From Hyaloscypha bicolor E (lineage: Eukaryota > Ascomycota > Leotiomycetes > Helotiales > Hyaloscyphaceae): a DNA stretch of 64,000 nucleotides. Made by a program: the position numbers and the translations under genes. Below are positions 36,235 to 49,879 of this stretch, piece by piece. The notes under the pieces are model-generated. The model searched no databases, was not told the origin of the DNA, and saw only the letters and a list, made by a program, of their open reading frames with translations. The DNA lies in contig NW_020194518.1 in NCBI RefSeq assembly GCF_002865645.1, forward strand, positions 310,001 through 374,000. The letters run 5' to 3'. Every line of letters begins with the position of its first letter. Position 1 is the first letter of the stretch.

Positions 36235-39200
36235 ATACCCCCCCCCCCAAATATGCCTTCGTCCTCGAAGGCTATAAAAGAAAACTAAAAAAAAGGAAAA
36301 CTTGCATATAGGGTAATTATTAATAACTATTAGTAATAATTAAAGAAAAATAAAAAATAAAAAAAAACTAAAACTATAAGAATAATTCCTCTCTTTCTTA
36401 TACTAGTATACCGAGACATATTTAGGATTCCTCTAACTTAGTAGCAGGCAATAGTATATCCTTAGTCTTTTCTGCTACCGAGGTCTGGGTTAATAATTTA
36501 GCCTTCTTAGTATTTGGCTTCTTGGTTTTTAGCTAGATTATACTAATCCACTTTAACTAATAAATAGGAGAGATATCTAACTATTTATTCTTATCTGAGG
36601 GCTTGACTAGTAGCTCGATTATTAGGTCTCTCTTCTAAACTAGTAAGATAGTAAAGTTTTATTTATTACTAAAGAGTACTAATTATAAGATAGGCTTATT
36701 ATCTAGTATTATAATCTGATTATTAATAATATCTGCTTCTTTCTTAAAAGCTTCCTTAAACTTCTTTATACCCGGATTAGTAGTTATTAATAATAAATTC
36801 CCTATTATAACTAATCTTAGCCTCGAGATATAGAAATTATTTATAAGTTAAGTAGTAAAGTTTCTCTTCCCGAGTAACTTTAAATAAGCTTCTTAAAAGT
36901 ACTAGACCTAGTTCTTTAATAAATTAACTTATACTTTAAAGTCTTTAATAGTCTAGAGTATTACTATTAGTTTCTTCTTTATTAATATTAGGAGAGTAGC
37001 TATATCTTTATTAGATAATAACGAAATTATAATATTATATTTTATAATTAATAATAGTATAGTATAGGCCTTAGTCTTAATTATTAGGAATTACTTTTCT
37101 TTTTATTTTCCGGTTTACTTTTTCTTAGTATCTAATAGGCTACTCGAGATCTTTTTAATATTCTTATTAACTTTCTTAGTATTTTTATTAATTTTCTTAG
37201 TATTTCTATTAATCTTTTTAGTATTCTTAATAACTTTCTTAGCTAGTATAAAATACTAAGCCCTATTATTATTTGTGTTTCTCGTATTAATAATAACCTT
37301 TAGTTATAAGTAATAATTTTTTATAGGCCGGGACTTAACTACTTTCTAATACTAATTATTACTAGCCCCTAGTAATAGTAATATCTTATTTAGTAAATAT
37401 ATATTATACTATAATATAACTAATTTATTAGTAGTTAGTACTAGTAGTCTAATATAGTCTTAATATGCTTTTAAAGTATTTATTTTGCTTTTATTAGTAA
37501 AATCCGCCGGCTAGTATTTATATTATTAATTACTAGTAATATTCTTTAGCTAAGTAATACTAATTCATATAATAATTCTATTAGATAGGAAATAATATTT
37601 AAATATATTATTAATAGTAATAAGTAATTAGAAGAAATTAAATACTATCCTAGTCTTTTATTATTCTAACTTATAATTACTATTAGGGTAAATATTATCT
37701 TTAGTAATAGCTATCGGAATTAGCTTATTATATTTGCGGTTTTAGTATTTATAAATCTCTAATAATATTTTAGCTTTATAAATTACTATTATTTATTATT
37801 AGTAATAGATTTATATTTATAAATATAGTTTATATAAGTTATAATAAAGAGTTTATAAAATAATCTTAGTTAATAGTAATAAATATAAATAATAAGGCTC
37901 TAAAAAGTTTTATAAACTATACTAGTTTAATCTTATCTAATAAAAAAACTCAAGTACTATTTCTATTAAATTCTTTTCTAGCTTCTAGCTTTACTTATTA
38001 TAATCTTTTTATTTTACTAAATACTATTTTTTCTATTTCTAGTATTTTATATTAAGGATTTCTTCTATTTTATAATAATAATTTTTCTCGAAACATATTA
38101 GCTAGTAAATTAGCTTTTAATTATATTTATTAGTATCCGGTATCTTTAGTTCCAAGTATATTATAGAAACTACTAGATATATCTGGCTTAAGCTTACTAG
38201 TAGCCCTAACTTATATACTAATTTCCTAATTCTTTCTAGTATAGGAAAAGGCCCTTATTTTATTAGAGAAAAAACGTTTATTTTAGGAATTTAGTATTTG
38301 GGTTTCTTAATTTTATAAACTATCTTTAAATATATCTCACTACTTACTAATATATTTATTAGCTAATAATAAGAGTTAAAATTTAGTTTTATCTTAGCTT
38401 AAACTATCTTAATTATATCTAAAACTTCCTAGCGAATCTTTAACTAGTACTAGATAAACTTTTCTATTTCTAGTACTTTAGAATAAATAGAAAAAGCTTA
38501 TTAGTATATTATAGAGAAGTTTAGTAGAACTTCTATTACTAGTAAAATAGAACAAATAATTAAAAGCAAACTTTATTTCTAGTAATTAGTTTTTCTAGTT
38601 TATATCCTTATTAATATCTAATAATAAATAGTAAATAGCGATTTTTACTTATTAATTAGACCTTTTGAATTACTCGTTTACTAATAAATAGTATATAATA
38701 GTTATTACTAGCTATATTTTTAATAAATAAAAAAGCTCTTACTAGAAACTTTCTATAAATTTCCTATTTCTATTAGAGATTATTATTACTAGTATTTTCT
38801 AGAAATAGTATATTTATATAAAATATACTTATATTTATTTCTTTATTATTTATATTAACTTTCCGGATATTAGACAAATATATTTAGTAAACTTATTTAT
38901 AATAATAAGAAGTATATTAAAACTATTCTTAGATACTAGTAATCCTATAATAAAATTAATATAAATTATAGCTAGAAATATAAAAGATACTTATACTAGA
39001 TTTAGGCTATTAAAGAACTTATATTATACTAGCTTTAATATCTTATAAATAAAGTAGTAACTAATATAATTCTCGATTTCCTTTATTATTTATAGGAAAT
39101 AGATATTATAATAAAAAAGTTTATATAACTTTTCTTTCCCGGTATATATATATATATTATATACCTATTTTATAATTACTAGTAAATACTTCTTAGGAAT

Positions 39201-40049
39201 ATATAATTACTTATATTTGAGCTCTAAATTTCTTAAGTATATAAGCTTTATTTACTTATTAATATAATAGTTTAGAAGTATTATCTTAATACTATTAGTA
39301 GTTTCTAATAGCTATTTCTTTAATCTTTTAACTAAGTAGTTATAAATCTTTTTTAAGTACTTATTAGTAATAAGATTTTTTATAATATTTTTTAGTAACT
39401 TATTATTTATACCTATTATATTTACTAACTCTAGTAATTTCTTATTCTATTTAGCTTTTTTATTAGTTTTCTCCCTTAATAATAGTTTAGAAACTATAAA
39501 TAGTTATAATAAGCTATTTATATTTAAATAAGTTTTCCTTAATTAGTATATAATATCTATTATTAGCTAGTATTTACTAAGAAATAATTCCTAGTATATA
39601 AGGCAGATACTTTTATTACCTAGAATAGCCATATTTATAAGTTCCTTTATAGCTTTATAATTAGTAATAATAGTAATCTAATTATTATCTAAATAGTAAG
39701 TAAGCTTAGAGATTATTTATATTAAGTATCTAATCTCTAATTTAGTAATAAAATAGTTCTTTTTATACTTGAATAATATTCTAAATAGAAAAAGAATAGA
39801 ATACTTTATATTATTAGTATTAATCTAATATAGTATTATTTTATACTTCTTTTTCTTAGAATTATTAATATATAAGATAAAGAATTTAGTAAAATCTAGT
39901 AGTTCTAATATTACTATTAAGTATAATCTTTTTTTAAGTCTATTTTATATAGCTTTATATTTATTATTTATATAAAATAGCTCTTTTTTTACTATTATCT
40001 AGTACTTTTTTTTAGTTATTTTCTTTAGTATAACCCGGAAACCCGAAGT

Positions 40050-40960
40050 CTTTAATATCTCTAAAGGTTCTATAATTCTAGTATAATTTAGTATAAACTT
40101 TTAGTAATAACTAAAGAATATTAGGCTATATTCTAAATCTACTAAATTAGTAAAATAGTTAAGATTCCGAATTACTACTACTTTCTCTTCTATAATACTT
40201 AGCCCTAAATAGCTTATTTAATATTCTAGGGCCTTAATTAATAGTTATATCTAGTAATACTTAACTAAAGAAAGAATTATACCTAAAGATTTTAATAGGC
40301 TTAAGATATTTTCTAGATTCGCTAAATATATAATAGTATTTACTAATATAATAAGTATATTATTAATATAAACTATTACTAACTTCTATAGATATTATTA
40401 TAAAAGGAATTTTATTTAGTATTATATAAAACCGGGGAAATTAGCTAGGTTTATTATAGTAATTATTAGTTATTTATATCTATAATAAGATATAATAAAA
40501 CTTGTTTTTTACTAGTTTTCTAGGCTAATAGGCTACTAAAAAAATAACTTTATTAAATTAGCTAATAATAATACTAATTTTCTTTCTAGGGCTATAAGAA
40601 TATTATCTTAGTATAATAATAAGTAAATATTCGAATATAGGTATATATTAACTTTTTATAAATTAATTATTACTTATAGTTTATTATTCTTCTAAATAAT
40701 AAATACTAGTAAAGATATTATAAATAGTTATTCTAATAATATAGCCTTTACTTATTTATTAGTATATAGTAAATTCAAGACTTTATTAATTACTTCTTTA
40801 TTATATATAAATAGATTATAAGTATATTACTTTAGTCCTAATATATTCTCTTTATTCCTAAAAGAAATTAGTATTATTATTTTATTATTAAAACTATTTA
40901 GGCCCGGATAAAATAGTCTAGAGTAATACTTTAGAACCTATAAGACTTTCTATTAATAAT
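40050..40960 (-). pseudogene. reverse transcriptase of the Copia-like element
   Basis: Minus-strand reading gives LLLANLIKLFF, NLANFPGFI, then QKLVIVYINNILIILVNT; the VYVDD box of Ty1/Copia RTs is changed to V-Y-I-N-N by RIP. It continues LANLENILSLLKSLGI, the usual region after the catalytic box. Gag, protease and integrase would lie to the right (up to about 51.5 kb), split by the nested Gypsy, but no clear motif was readable there. RNase H should lie to the left. Confidence 0.6.
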
Positions 40961-42865
40961 TCTTTTCCTAGTAATTAGAAATATTAGTCTTATCTAAATT
41001 AATTTCTCTTTTTTTAAAGTTTATTATAAATAATAAATCTTGCTATAATTAGTAGCCGGGATTATTATTAACTAAATCCGAATTACCCGGCTTATTAAAG
41101 TAATAATAAGTAATAATATATTAAGTTATAATACTAAAAAGATTGCTTTTATTAATCCTAAATAATAAGTTTCTAAGATTATTATAAGATATGAATTTAG
41201 TTATATTTCGGATTAGGCCTTATATTACTAAGAAATATAATATCTGAGAATTATTAATAATACTAAATAATATAAATCTGGACTTGGGTTTAAATAGATA
41301 TTCTTTTTTCTTTCTATTAGTATTAAATACTCGAGAGTAATAAATAGTAATATCTAGTATATATTCGAGTAAAATAATTTTTATTTCTATTATAAAAACA
41401 TATATATTTTTATATATTTCTTTACTAATAATAAAAATAGAAATATAGCCTAGATTTATTTATATTATATTATAATACTTTTACTTATAATCGAGAATAA
41501 TAGTTGCCCTTACTAGAATAAGAATATTAAGGCCTATAATTATTAATACTAGTAGCTAGTTAATTATATAAACTTCTTTTTTTAGAGATATTAGATAGCT
41601 AATTATATTCGGAAATTAAAATTCATATCTAATAAATTCCGAAATTAAGGGCCTATTACTAATACTAGTTAAATAAATAATATAGCCTTTAGCTATTTTC
41701 TATAATAGAATATTAGGAAAATATATCTTATATATAGCTCGAGTTATTAATAAAATAGGGAAATATAAATCTATTCTAATATAGACCTAACTAGTTTTAG
41801 ACTAGTATATTATTATTACTAGCTAGTAAGCTTAAAAGTCTAATTCTGGAATAGAAACTTTATATATACTATTTCTAGATTTTACTTTTATATTACTAAT
41901 AAGAAAAGAAACTTTATTAATTATTACCTAGGAAATATACTTATTAGAGCTATTATCCTATATATTACTTAATAGGGAAGACTAGTCTAATTCCTTATTT
42001 TCTATATCTTTTATTATTAGCTAGTATTTGGCTTTATTTATATCTTTTATTAATACTTAATATTTATATACTTTTTAATCTAATACTTTTATAGAAAAAT
42101 GAATTATTAATATAGCCTTACTAGCTAGTAAAGAAATAGTAAGATAAGTTTATTTCCTTAATTAATACTAGTTAGAGGAAAGTGAAATTATAGCTAATAA
42201 GAATTTAGGAAATAGAATTTAAGTAATAGAAACTAGAATAGATAACTAAGTATTAATATTTGTAATAATAGATACTATTTCAAATACTAGTAAAAATAAG
42301 CTTCTAATAAAATTACTAAAAAAATACTTAATACCTATTATTAAATTATAACTATTAGTTAGTAATCCGGAATATTATTTTCTAGCTACTAAGAATTATA
42401 TTAGCCTTTATAATAATTATTAAGTAGTTCTACTATTTAGTATATAATATATAATTACTTATTCGTTATTTATTTCTTATTATTCTTACTAGTATTTTTA
42501 AACTCTATATTATAATTTATAAGAAAGGCTTTTACTCTAAACTATTAGCTCTTTATTAGTACCGGGTAATTAGAATACTTGAAGTTTAGATACTAATTTC
42601 TGTAATATTAGTAAGAATATTTTAGGGCAAATAACTTATTCTAATAAGCTTTATTATATGGGATTATTACTTTCTTCTTATTATCTAATATATTATTAGG
42701 CTTTTTCTAGACAGGGCTAATATTAAATATATAACTAAAGGCTTCTATATTTTGTTTTATTTTGTTTTTTATTAAAATAGGCTTATGAAAACAAGAAATG
42801 CCTTAGTTAAAACCCTAGATCTTATTATATTACCCGAATAAATTTAATACTAGTAATATAAGGTA

Positions 42866-43165
42866 TGTAATAGCAGGGTAATATATAAGTAGTTAAGATA
42901 AGTAAGCTATAGAATAATACTTATAAATATAACTAATTCCAAGAATTAATTCTAATAAAAAACTAATTAATACTTCTTTTTAAAGCTAGAAGTATTTCCT
43001 TATATATTCCCTAGTATTTAGCCAAGCCTATAAAGTACTTTACTTAACTAGGAAACATAATTTCATATAATTCATATAATTCCGATTATAAGCTTTACCT
43101 AAAATAAGAAACTAGATTTATAATATCTAATACCTATTTATATATTATTATATATATCTATTATA
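42866..43165 (-). repeat. 3' LTR of Gypsy element 3 (300 bp)
   Basis: Gapless match to 49580-49879, with this copy carrying more T/A at differing sites (for example ATACTTCTTTTTAAAGC here against ATGCCCCTTTCTAAAGC there). Confidence 0.85.
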
Positions 43166-46100
43166 TTAACTTTTTCTCTAGGCCCTTATTCCCAAAAGGC
43201 CTAAGAGAACTGCAAATAGCTTTATAAATAATTCCCGGAAATCTTTCCGGCTATTAGTTCTCTCTAAAGACTCCCTATAATTACCTTATTATTATACTAG
43301 GTAATGAACTTGAGAATATAATTTACTAATCCTGCCTAGCTAACTTATAAATTATCTCTAGTAATTTTTTCTTATAAAGATAATACGGGTATAATATATA
43401 TTATTAGATAGGAAGCTTTTCTGGTTTTCTAATTAGTTCGTAAATCCTAACTTAGCCTCTATTCGCAAATAAATTATTACTTTATAGGCCTAAGAGCTTA
43501 GAAAAGTTAATCTAATCTTTTAATTTATTTATAAATTCTTTCTTTTAAATTTTCTAGGTATTTCTAATATAAAGCCGGTTCTGAATTCGTAATTACTATT
43601 TAGGGAAAGAATATTATAAAAAGGCCTCTCTTTTTCTACTAACTAACCTTTCCTTTCCTTAATTATAATACTATATCTAGCTTTTCCTTATCTCTTACCT
43701 TTTTTCTTTAAGTCTTCTTTAAGCTCCTTTAAATTCCTTTAAGCTTTATTTAAGCCTTATTTAAGCTTTATTTAAGTTCTTTTCTAATTTCCTTTTTTAT
43801 TTCTTTATTTATTAAAATAAATACTTCTCTTAGTATTTATTAGCCTATTATTACTTATTTGGCTAATACTTCTATATCCTTAATTTGCCCTTACTATTTT
43901 TAATATTTCAAGAATATTACTAAGTTTCCTAATCTTACTTATATTAAGAGTAATAATTACTTAATATATAATTACTATTACTCTAAGAACAAGAAATATA
44001 ATCCTATAAGTTATAATTTCCTTTATTTATTTCCTATTCTAATACTATCTAAGGTTCCTTAAGTATATATAATATAATTAAACCGCTTTCTTTAAGCTAT
44101 TAATATATATAAATATCTTCCCTATTCTTTACTCAAAAGAAAAAAGGCTATTACTACTTTTTTTCTATACTAAATAATATATATTTCTCGTATTAAAGCT
44201 ATTATTTAAAACTAATAAATTCCCCTAATAATTCAAGAAATAAGTTAAGTAATTCTTACTAGCTTAGTATAAGTATAAAGTACTCTTAATAATATAATTA
44301 ATATTCTTTAGTATTAAATAAGCTTACTTCTTTCTTATTTCTTACTAATAGCTAATAGCTTTATAAGCTAATTTACTATCTATTTCTCGAGAGAATCCTA
44401 ATAAAAATAATAATAAGAATAATAAAAAGTAATTATAAGAATAGGATATTTATAAGATATAGAAATTAAAGTTTTTAAAGTTCTTAATAATTTTCGTATA
44501 GTTTTTCTAAAAATAAATATATGGTTTTTAATAGTTTCCTAATAAAAGCATTTATTTTTTATATTTCTATTTAGCTAATAGTATTATAATATTACTCTTT
44601 TTCAAGTATTCTTATAATTCTTGAGCTATATTCTCTAGATTACTTAGTAATTCCTATATATTATTTACTAGTAAATAGCTCTTCTAATAAATAAGATACT
44701 TTCTTTCTTTTTTACTCTTTTTATAGGCTATAATAAATTCTATCTCGAATTCTTCTTTATCCTTAATCTTAACTAGTTCTGGTTCTATTATAATACTAGC
44801 TCGCGGGTACTATAGTTCTAAGAGAAAAACGTGAAAAATATTATAAATCTAATATAATAATAGTAATTCTAAATAATATATTTATTTATATATTTCTATA
44901 ATTTCCAGAACTTTAAAAAAGCCAAGATATCTATTTACTAGCTTTATACTAGGTTATAGCTATTAAATATTCTTTATATAAAGTATAACTTTATTATATA
45001 TATTAAATTTCTTATTAATATATTTCTTATTATAGTACTTTTTTTATATATTTACTACTTCTTGCTATTACTTCTCTAATACCTCCCGTTTTACTTGAAT
45101 TCTTTATATTTTTTCCTATACTACTAGTACTTCTTTTTCTGAAATATTATTTTTAATATATAGTTTAATACTAGAATAAAATTCATATAATATATAGAAT
45201 AAAGAAATTCCTATTATTAAATATATAAAGTTATTATATATGAATTCTATAAAAGTAAGCTTTATTACCTAGTTATCCTATAAATAGCTAGTATAGTACC
45301 TTAAGTACTATTCCAGAGTTTAGTTTAGATTCTCTATTTATTTATTAGTTTATAAGTAAAATACTATACTTAGCTATTATTAAATCTTTAAGTAAAAGTA
45401 TAAACTTAACTAGAACTTGCTTATAAAAACAGATCCTCTATTAGAGGTTATATCTATAAGTATACTAAAGTCTTTAATAATATAATATATAAATAGCTCT
45501 ACTAACTCAGGAGCTAAGATTTCCTTAGTAATTAGAATATATTATACTATTTTTATATATTTATTAATAATAATAAGTATAGAATTATATACTTTATTAT
45601 AAAACCTAGAAGAAAGTAGCCCTATAATAAAGTCTATAGTAATTTCTTATTATAGCTTAAAGAGAAAAAGAAATAAACTAAGTATACTATATAGTAAATA
45701 TTTCTTTATCTTAATTTATTAATATATAAGGCAAGTTCTAATATAGTTTTTTATATTCTTTTTTATACTTTACTAGAAGTACTTTCTCTAGAGAATTTTT
45801 AGTATCTTATTAGTACTAAAATACTTACTTATAGGATTATTATAGTTAGCTTATAGTAATTCTTTTTTAAGAGCTGGCTTATTTAGTATATAGATAGTAT
45901 CCTAATATTTTAATAACCCAGATATATTAAGTTCCTAAGTCTTAATAGCTCTAGTAAAGGTTCTTTTTAAGAACTATTTATATTACTAGTATTATACTAA
46001 TAGATTAAGCCTTTAGTACTATAATAATAGTTTAAGTAATATCTCTCTATTTTCCTTATATACTATTTTGGACTCAGTTACTTATATAGTTAGAATCCGT

Positions 46101-46859
46101 AATATATACTATTTATAACTAGCTATACTAATAATAGACTTAAATAATAATATCTCTAGTATTACTTTATTACTAAAATAGACTTTTCTTTTGGAATTCC
46201 TTAGTATCTTACTAATTAAAAAATACTTACTTTTTTTTTCCTAGGCCTTAAATTATAATATTATAGGAATAGTATAGTATTCTATTATTACTACTTATAA
46301 GGCTCTCTATTTTATATTCTATAGCTTATTATAAAGTATAAGTAATAAAATATCTTTATTTATATTTACTATAAAGTCTGGCTTTCTTAATAGCCTATTA
46401 GTAGAGTTATTATACTCTAGCTAATACTTTAAGACAAAGTTAAAAATAGCTAGCTTTTCTATTTATCTTATTTATTAATTATTTAGTTTTCTTTTAGTTA
46501 TAAAATATTTTAAGTTATTATAATCTATCTTAATAATAATAGTATATCGGATATATACTAGATAATATTACTAGATATAAAATATTAGAATAATAGCCAA
46601 GAGTTTAGAATTATATATTTTATACCTGCTCTTAATTATAGTTATTTTCTTTAAATAAAAGATAATAGAATATTATCTGACTTCTATTTTCTTACTAAAA
46701 AGCTAGGAAATTATACTTATAACTATAAATCCTAAAGTATTTATTTCTATATAAATTTTTAAGGCTAGATTAAAATAATAAAGAATTAGTACTATTATAA
46801 ATATAATTTATAGTTCCTTAAAAGCTCTATTTGCCTTATTTATTTAGCTAAAATAATAT

Positions 46860-47560
46860 TATAGATTTCTACTAGTTTTTAATAATTTAGTTAATTCTTT
46901 TACTATTCTAAAATATTTATAAATAAATCTCTAATAAAAGTTAGTAAAACCCAGAAATACTTAGATTTCTCGAATATTATTTTTTAGGGCTAACTATTTC
47001 CTAATAGCTATAACTTTACTAGCTTCTATTTCTATACTATCTGGGCTAATTATAAATCCTAGAAACTTTACTTTCTCTATATTAAACTTGTATTTTACTA
47101 AGTTTATAAAGAACTAATATTATTATAATTACTCGAGTATATATTAAACTATTATTATATACTATTCTAGATTCTCTAAATAAATTAAAATATTATCTAG
47201 ATAAACTATATAAATAATATTTATAAGGCTTACTAGTATATAATTAATATATACCTGAAATATTACTAGAGTATTAGATAATCTAAAGAATATAATATAA
47301 TACTTAAAATATTTATAATATATTTGAAATACTATCTTTTACTTATTATTCTCTTATATTTATAACTAATAATAAGTATCTTTTAAGTCTAGCTTTATAT
47401 ATATCTTTATTTTATAAAGCTATTTATAATCTTACTAATAAGTAATAATAGTATTTGGTTTTTAATAGTAATCCTATTTAGATTCCGGTAATTAATATAT
47501 AAATATAAGCCACCTTCTTTCTTTAGAATAAATATAATTAGGGTATTAGCTAGGCTAGTA
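46860..47560 (-). pseudogene. reverse transcriptase of Gypsy element 3
   Basis: Reading from about 47560 on the minus strand: FILKKEGGLYLYINYRNLNR, then ITIKNQILLLLISKIINSF, a YYSNISGIYQ-type middle part, and IVYLDNILIYLENLE with the YLDD box changed to YLDN at about 47190-47215. Clearly a different sequence from Gypsy element 2 though of the same superfamily. Confidence 0.72.
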
Positions 47561-49579
47561 AAATAACGAATTTATTTCTTCTTTAGACTAGTATTAAGAT
47601 ATTCCCGAAGAACTTTAAGCTTTTTTTCTAATAAAGCATATATAGAACTATATAGTAATTAGAATTCTAGTTCTAGATCTATATAATACTCTATTATATA
47701 ATAGTTAGGTAGTATACCTATAGCCTCTATAAAAAATACTTAGAAAAGATTCTAATATTTCTTGGGAAATATAATTATCTTATTAGTAATAATAGTAATA
47801 ATTCTTTAGCTATCTATTATAAGATAAATAATTAATAGAAAAACATATACCTTATATTTTATTACTTTAGTAAACTTCTTAGTATTTAGAACTTTAACTT
47901 TCTATAATTAAATCTAGTATTTTTATATTATTTCCCTAAAAAAAATTAGGGAATTAATCTAGTAAAGCTATAGGAATTCAAGTATTATATTAATATAGTT
48001 TAGATTAAAATTATATAATATAAAATATATATTAGTTTTTCTTTAGTTTTTTAGTATATTCTTAGTAATAATCCTAAGAATATAATTTCTATATAAATAG
48101 ATCTTTCTTTTCTCTAGTAAGAATAAGAAAGTTATCCTTAATATTAATAAAATACCTATATTTAAAGCTAATCTTCTTTTTATATAATTAGTCTCTATAC
48201 CCGAATCTACTAATATTCTAATTTTTTATTTATTTTTTATTATCTTAATAGTAATCTTAATTACTATTCTTATTTTAGGGGCCTTATCCTCTATAATATA
48301 AACAAATATAATTATTATAAGATATATCTATTTCCCGGCTTCTTTAATTCTAGGTACTTATATACTTTATAGCTAGACTTATTATGGTTATAATAAGTCG
48401 ATTTCTCTTAATTAGGGCAAGTAGTAATATAATAACTCTTTTTCTAGTAAATAAAGCAAATTATATTCTGTCTTATAAATTCTAATACAGGTATTATATT
48501 AGACTTTATTACTATATCTTTACTATTCCGGTTTTATAAACCTTATAATAAGAATATATTTCTTTTTTATTTCTCTTTATTATTTCTTTTCTCTTTTCTT
48601 CTATTTCTTTTCTTTTACTATTTTATTAGCTTATTATTATATTTCTATTAAGTAAATAGATTTAAATTATTTTTAATTCTTATAATAATAGAAATAAACT
48701 TCTCTTTCTCTTATAAAGTATTTCCTTAATAATTAATCTTGTCTCGAATCTCCTGCTTTAAGCTACTAAATAAATTATCCTGCTCTTATAATAAACCCGT
48801 ATATTCTAAGTTATCTAATAGGCTATCTAAGTAAGATATAAAGCTTTAGATACTCTAGCCTGGCTATTATTTAGTATTCTTAAACTTGGTAAGGATATTA
48901 TTATTATAGTTCTCCGGATCCAAGATAGAATTCTTTATAAATTTAATAAAGATTTCCTAATCCGTAATATTAATACCTACTAATTACTTCCTATACTTCT
49001 AGATATCCCTGGCTATATTCTTAAAACAAGAAGCATAATACGTAATCTTTACTATATTAGTAGCCTAGGTAATCCCGCCGTTTTTATACTACTTTAACTT
49101 TGCCTAATAACAGAAGTCCTAGGCTTCTTTAATACTCTTTCCCCGGTAAGTAAGTAGTTCTCGGGTTTTTAGAGCCCTCTAAATTAAGAGTACTACCGGA
49201 GATATAACGGGTTCTATACTAGGTATCTAAATATCTTTAAAATAATAGATCTAAGCTTTTAGCTTTTCTAGATCTTTTCTCTATTATATTTTTATTTCTA
49301 ACTTAGTAATATAATAGCAAGCCGCTACTAATTTCTCTATTATTATTATTCTATCTACTAGTTCTGGGGATATCTGAATTTTACTTCCTTTCCTTAATTA
49401 GGTAATATAAAAAGTACTTAACTAGGCGCTTCTCTAGGTACCCGGTTAGATTACTCTAGTAATAATAGAGGCGCTTCTTCTAGTTAATACTCTAGCTATT
49501 AATATTTTTGTCTATTAATAGCTTGACTACTTTATAATAAACTACTTCCCGAAAATTGGATTAATTAGAATATAAGATA

Positions 49580-49879
49580 TATAATAGCAGGGTAATATAT
49601 AAGTAATTAAGATAAGTAAGCTATAAAGTAATACTTGTAAGTATAACTAATTCCAAGAATTAATTCTAATAAAAGACTAATTAATGCCCCTTTCTAAAGC
49701 TAGAAGTGTTTCCCTATATGTTCCCTAGTACTTAGCCAAGCCTATAAAGTACTTTACTTAACTAGGAAATATAATCCTATATAATTCATATAATTCCGAT
49801 TATAAGCTTTACCTAAAATAGGAAACTAGATTCACGATATCTAATACCTGTTTATATGCTATTACATATACTTATTACA
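49580..49879 (-). repeat. 5' LTR of Gypsy element 3 (300 bp)
   Basis: Partner of 42866-43165. It is the less eroded copy toward its right end (GTTTATATGCTATTACATAT), next to Copia sequence. Confidence 0.85.

Larger units (their letters stand above)
42866..49879 (-). mobile_element. Ty3/Gypsy LTR retrotransposon 3, nested in the Copia-like element, RIP-mutated
   Basis: 300 bp LTRs at 42866-43165 and 49580-49879 enclose 7.0 kb. The outer ends keep TG (42866-42867) and CA (49878-49879). On the minus strand a purine-rich tract (complement of about 43166-43185) adjoins the 3' LTR. RT text: GGLYLYINYRNLNRITIKNQ and IVYLDNILIYL. The flanking bases are AGGTA on the left and AGTAA on the right, so a target duplication is not clear; a 4 bp GGTA/AGTA differing by one transition is possible. 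Confidence 0.8.
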
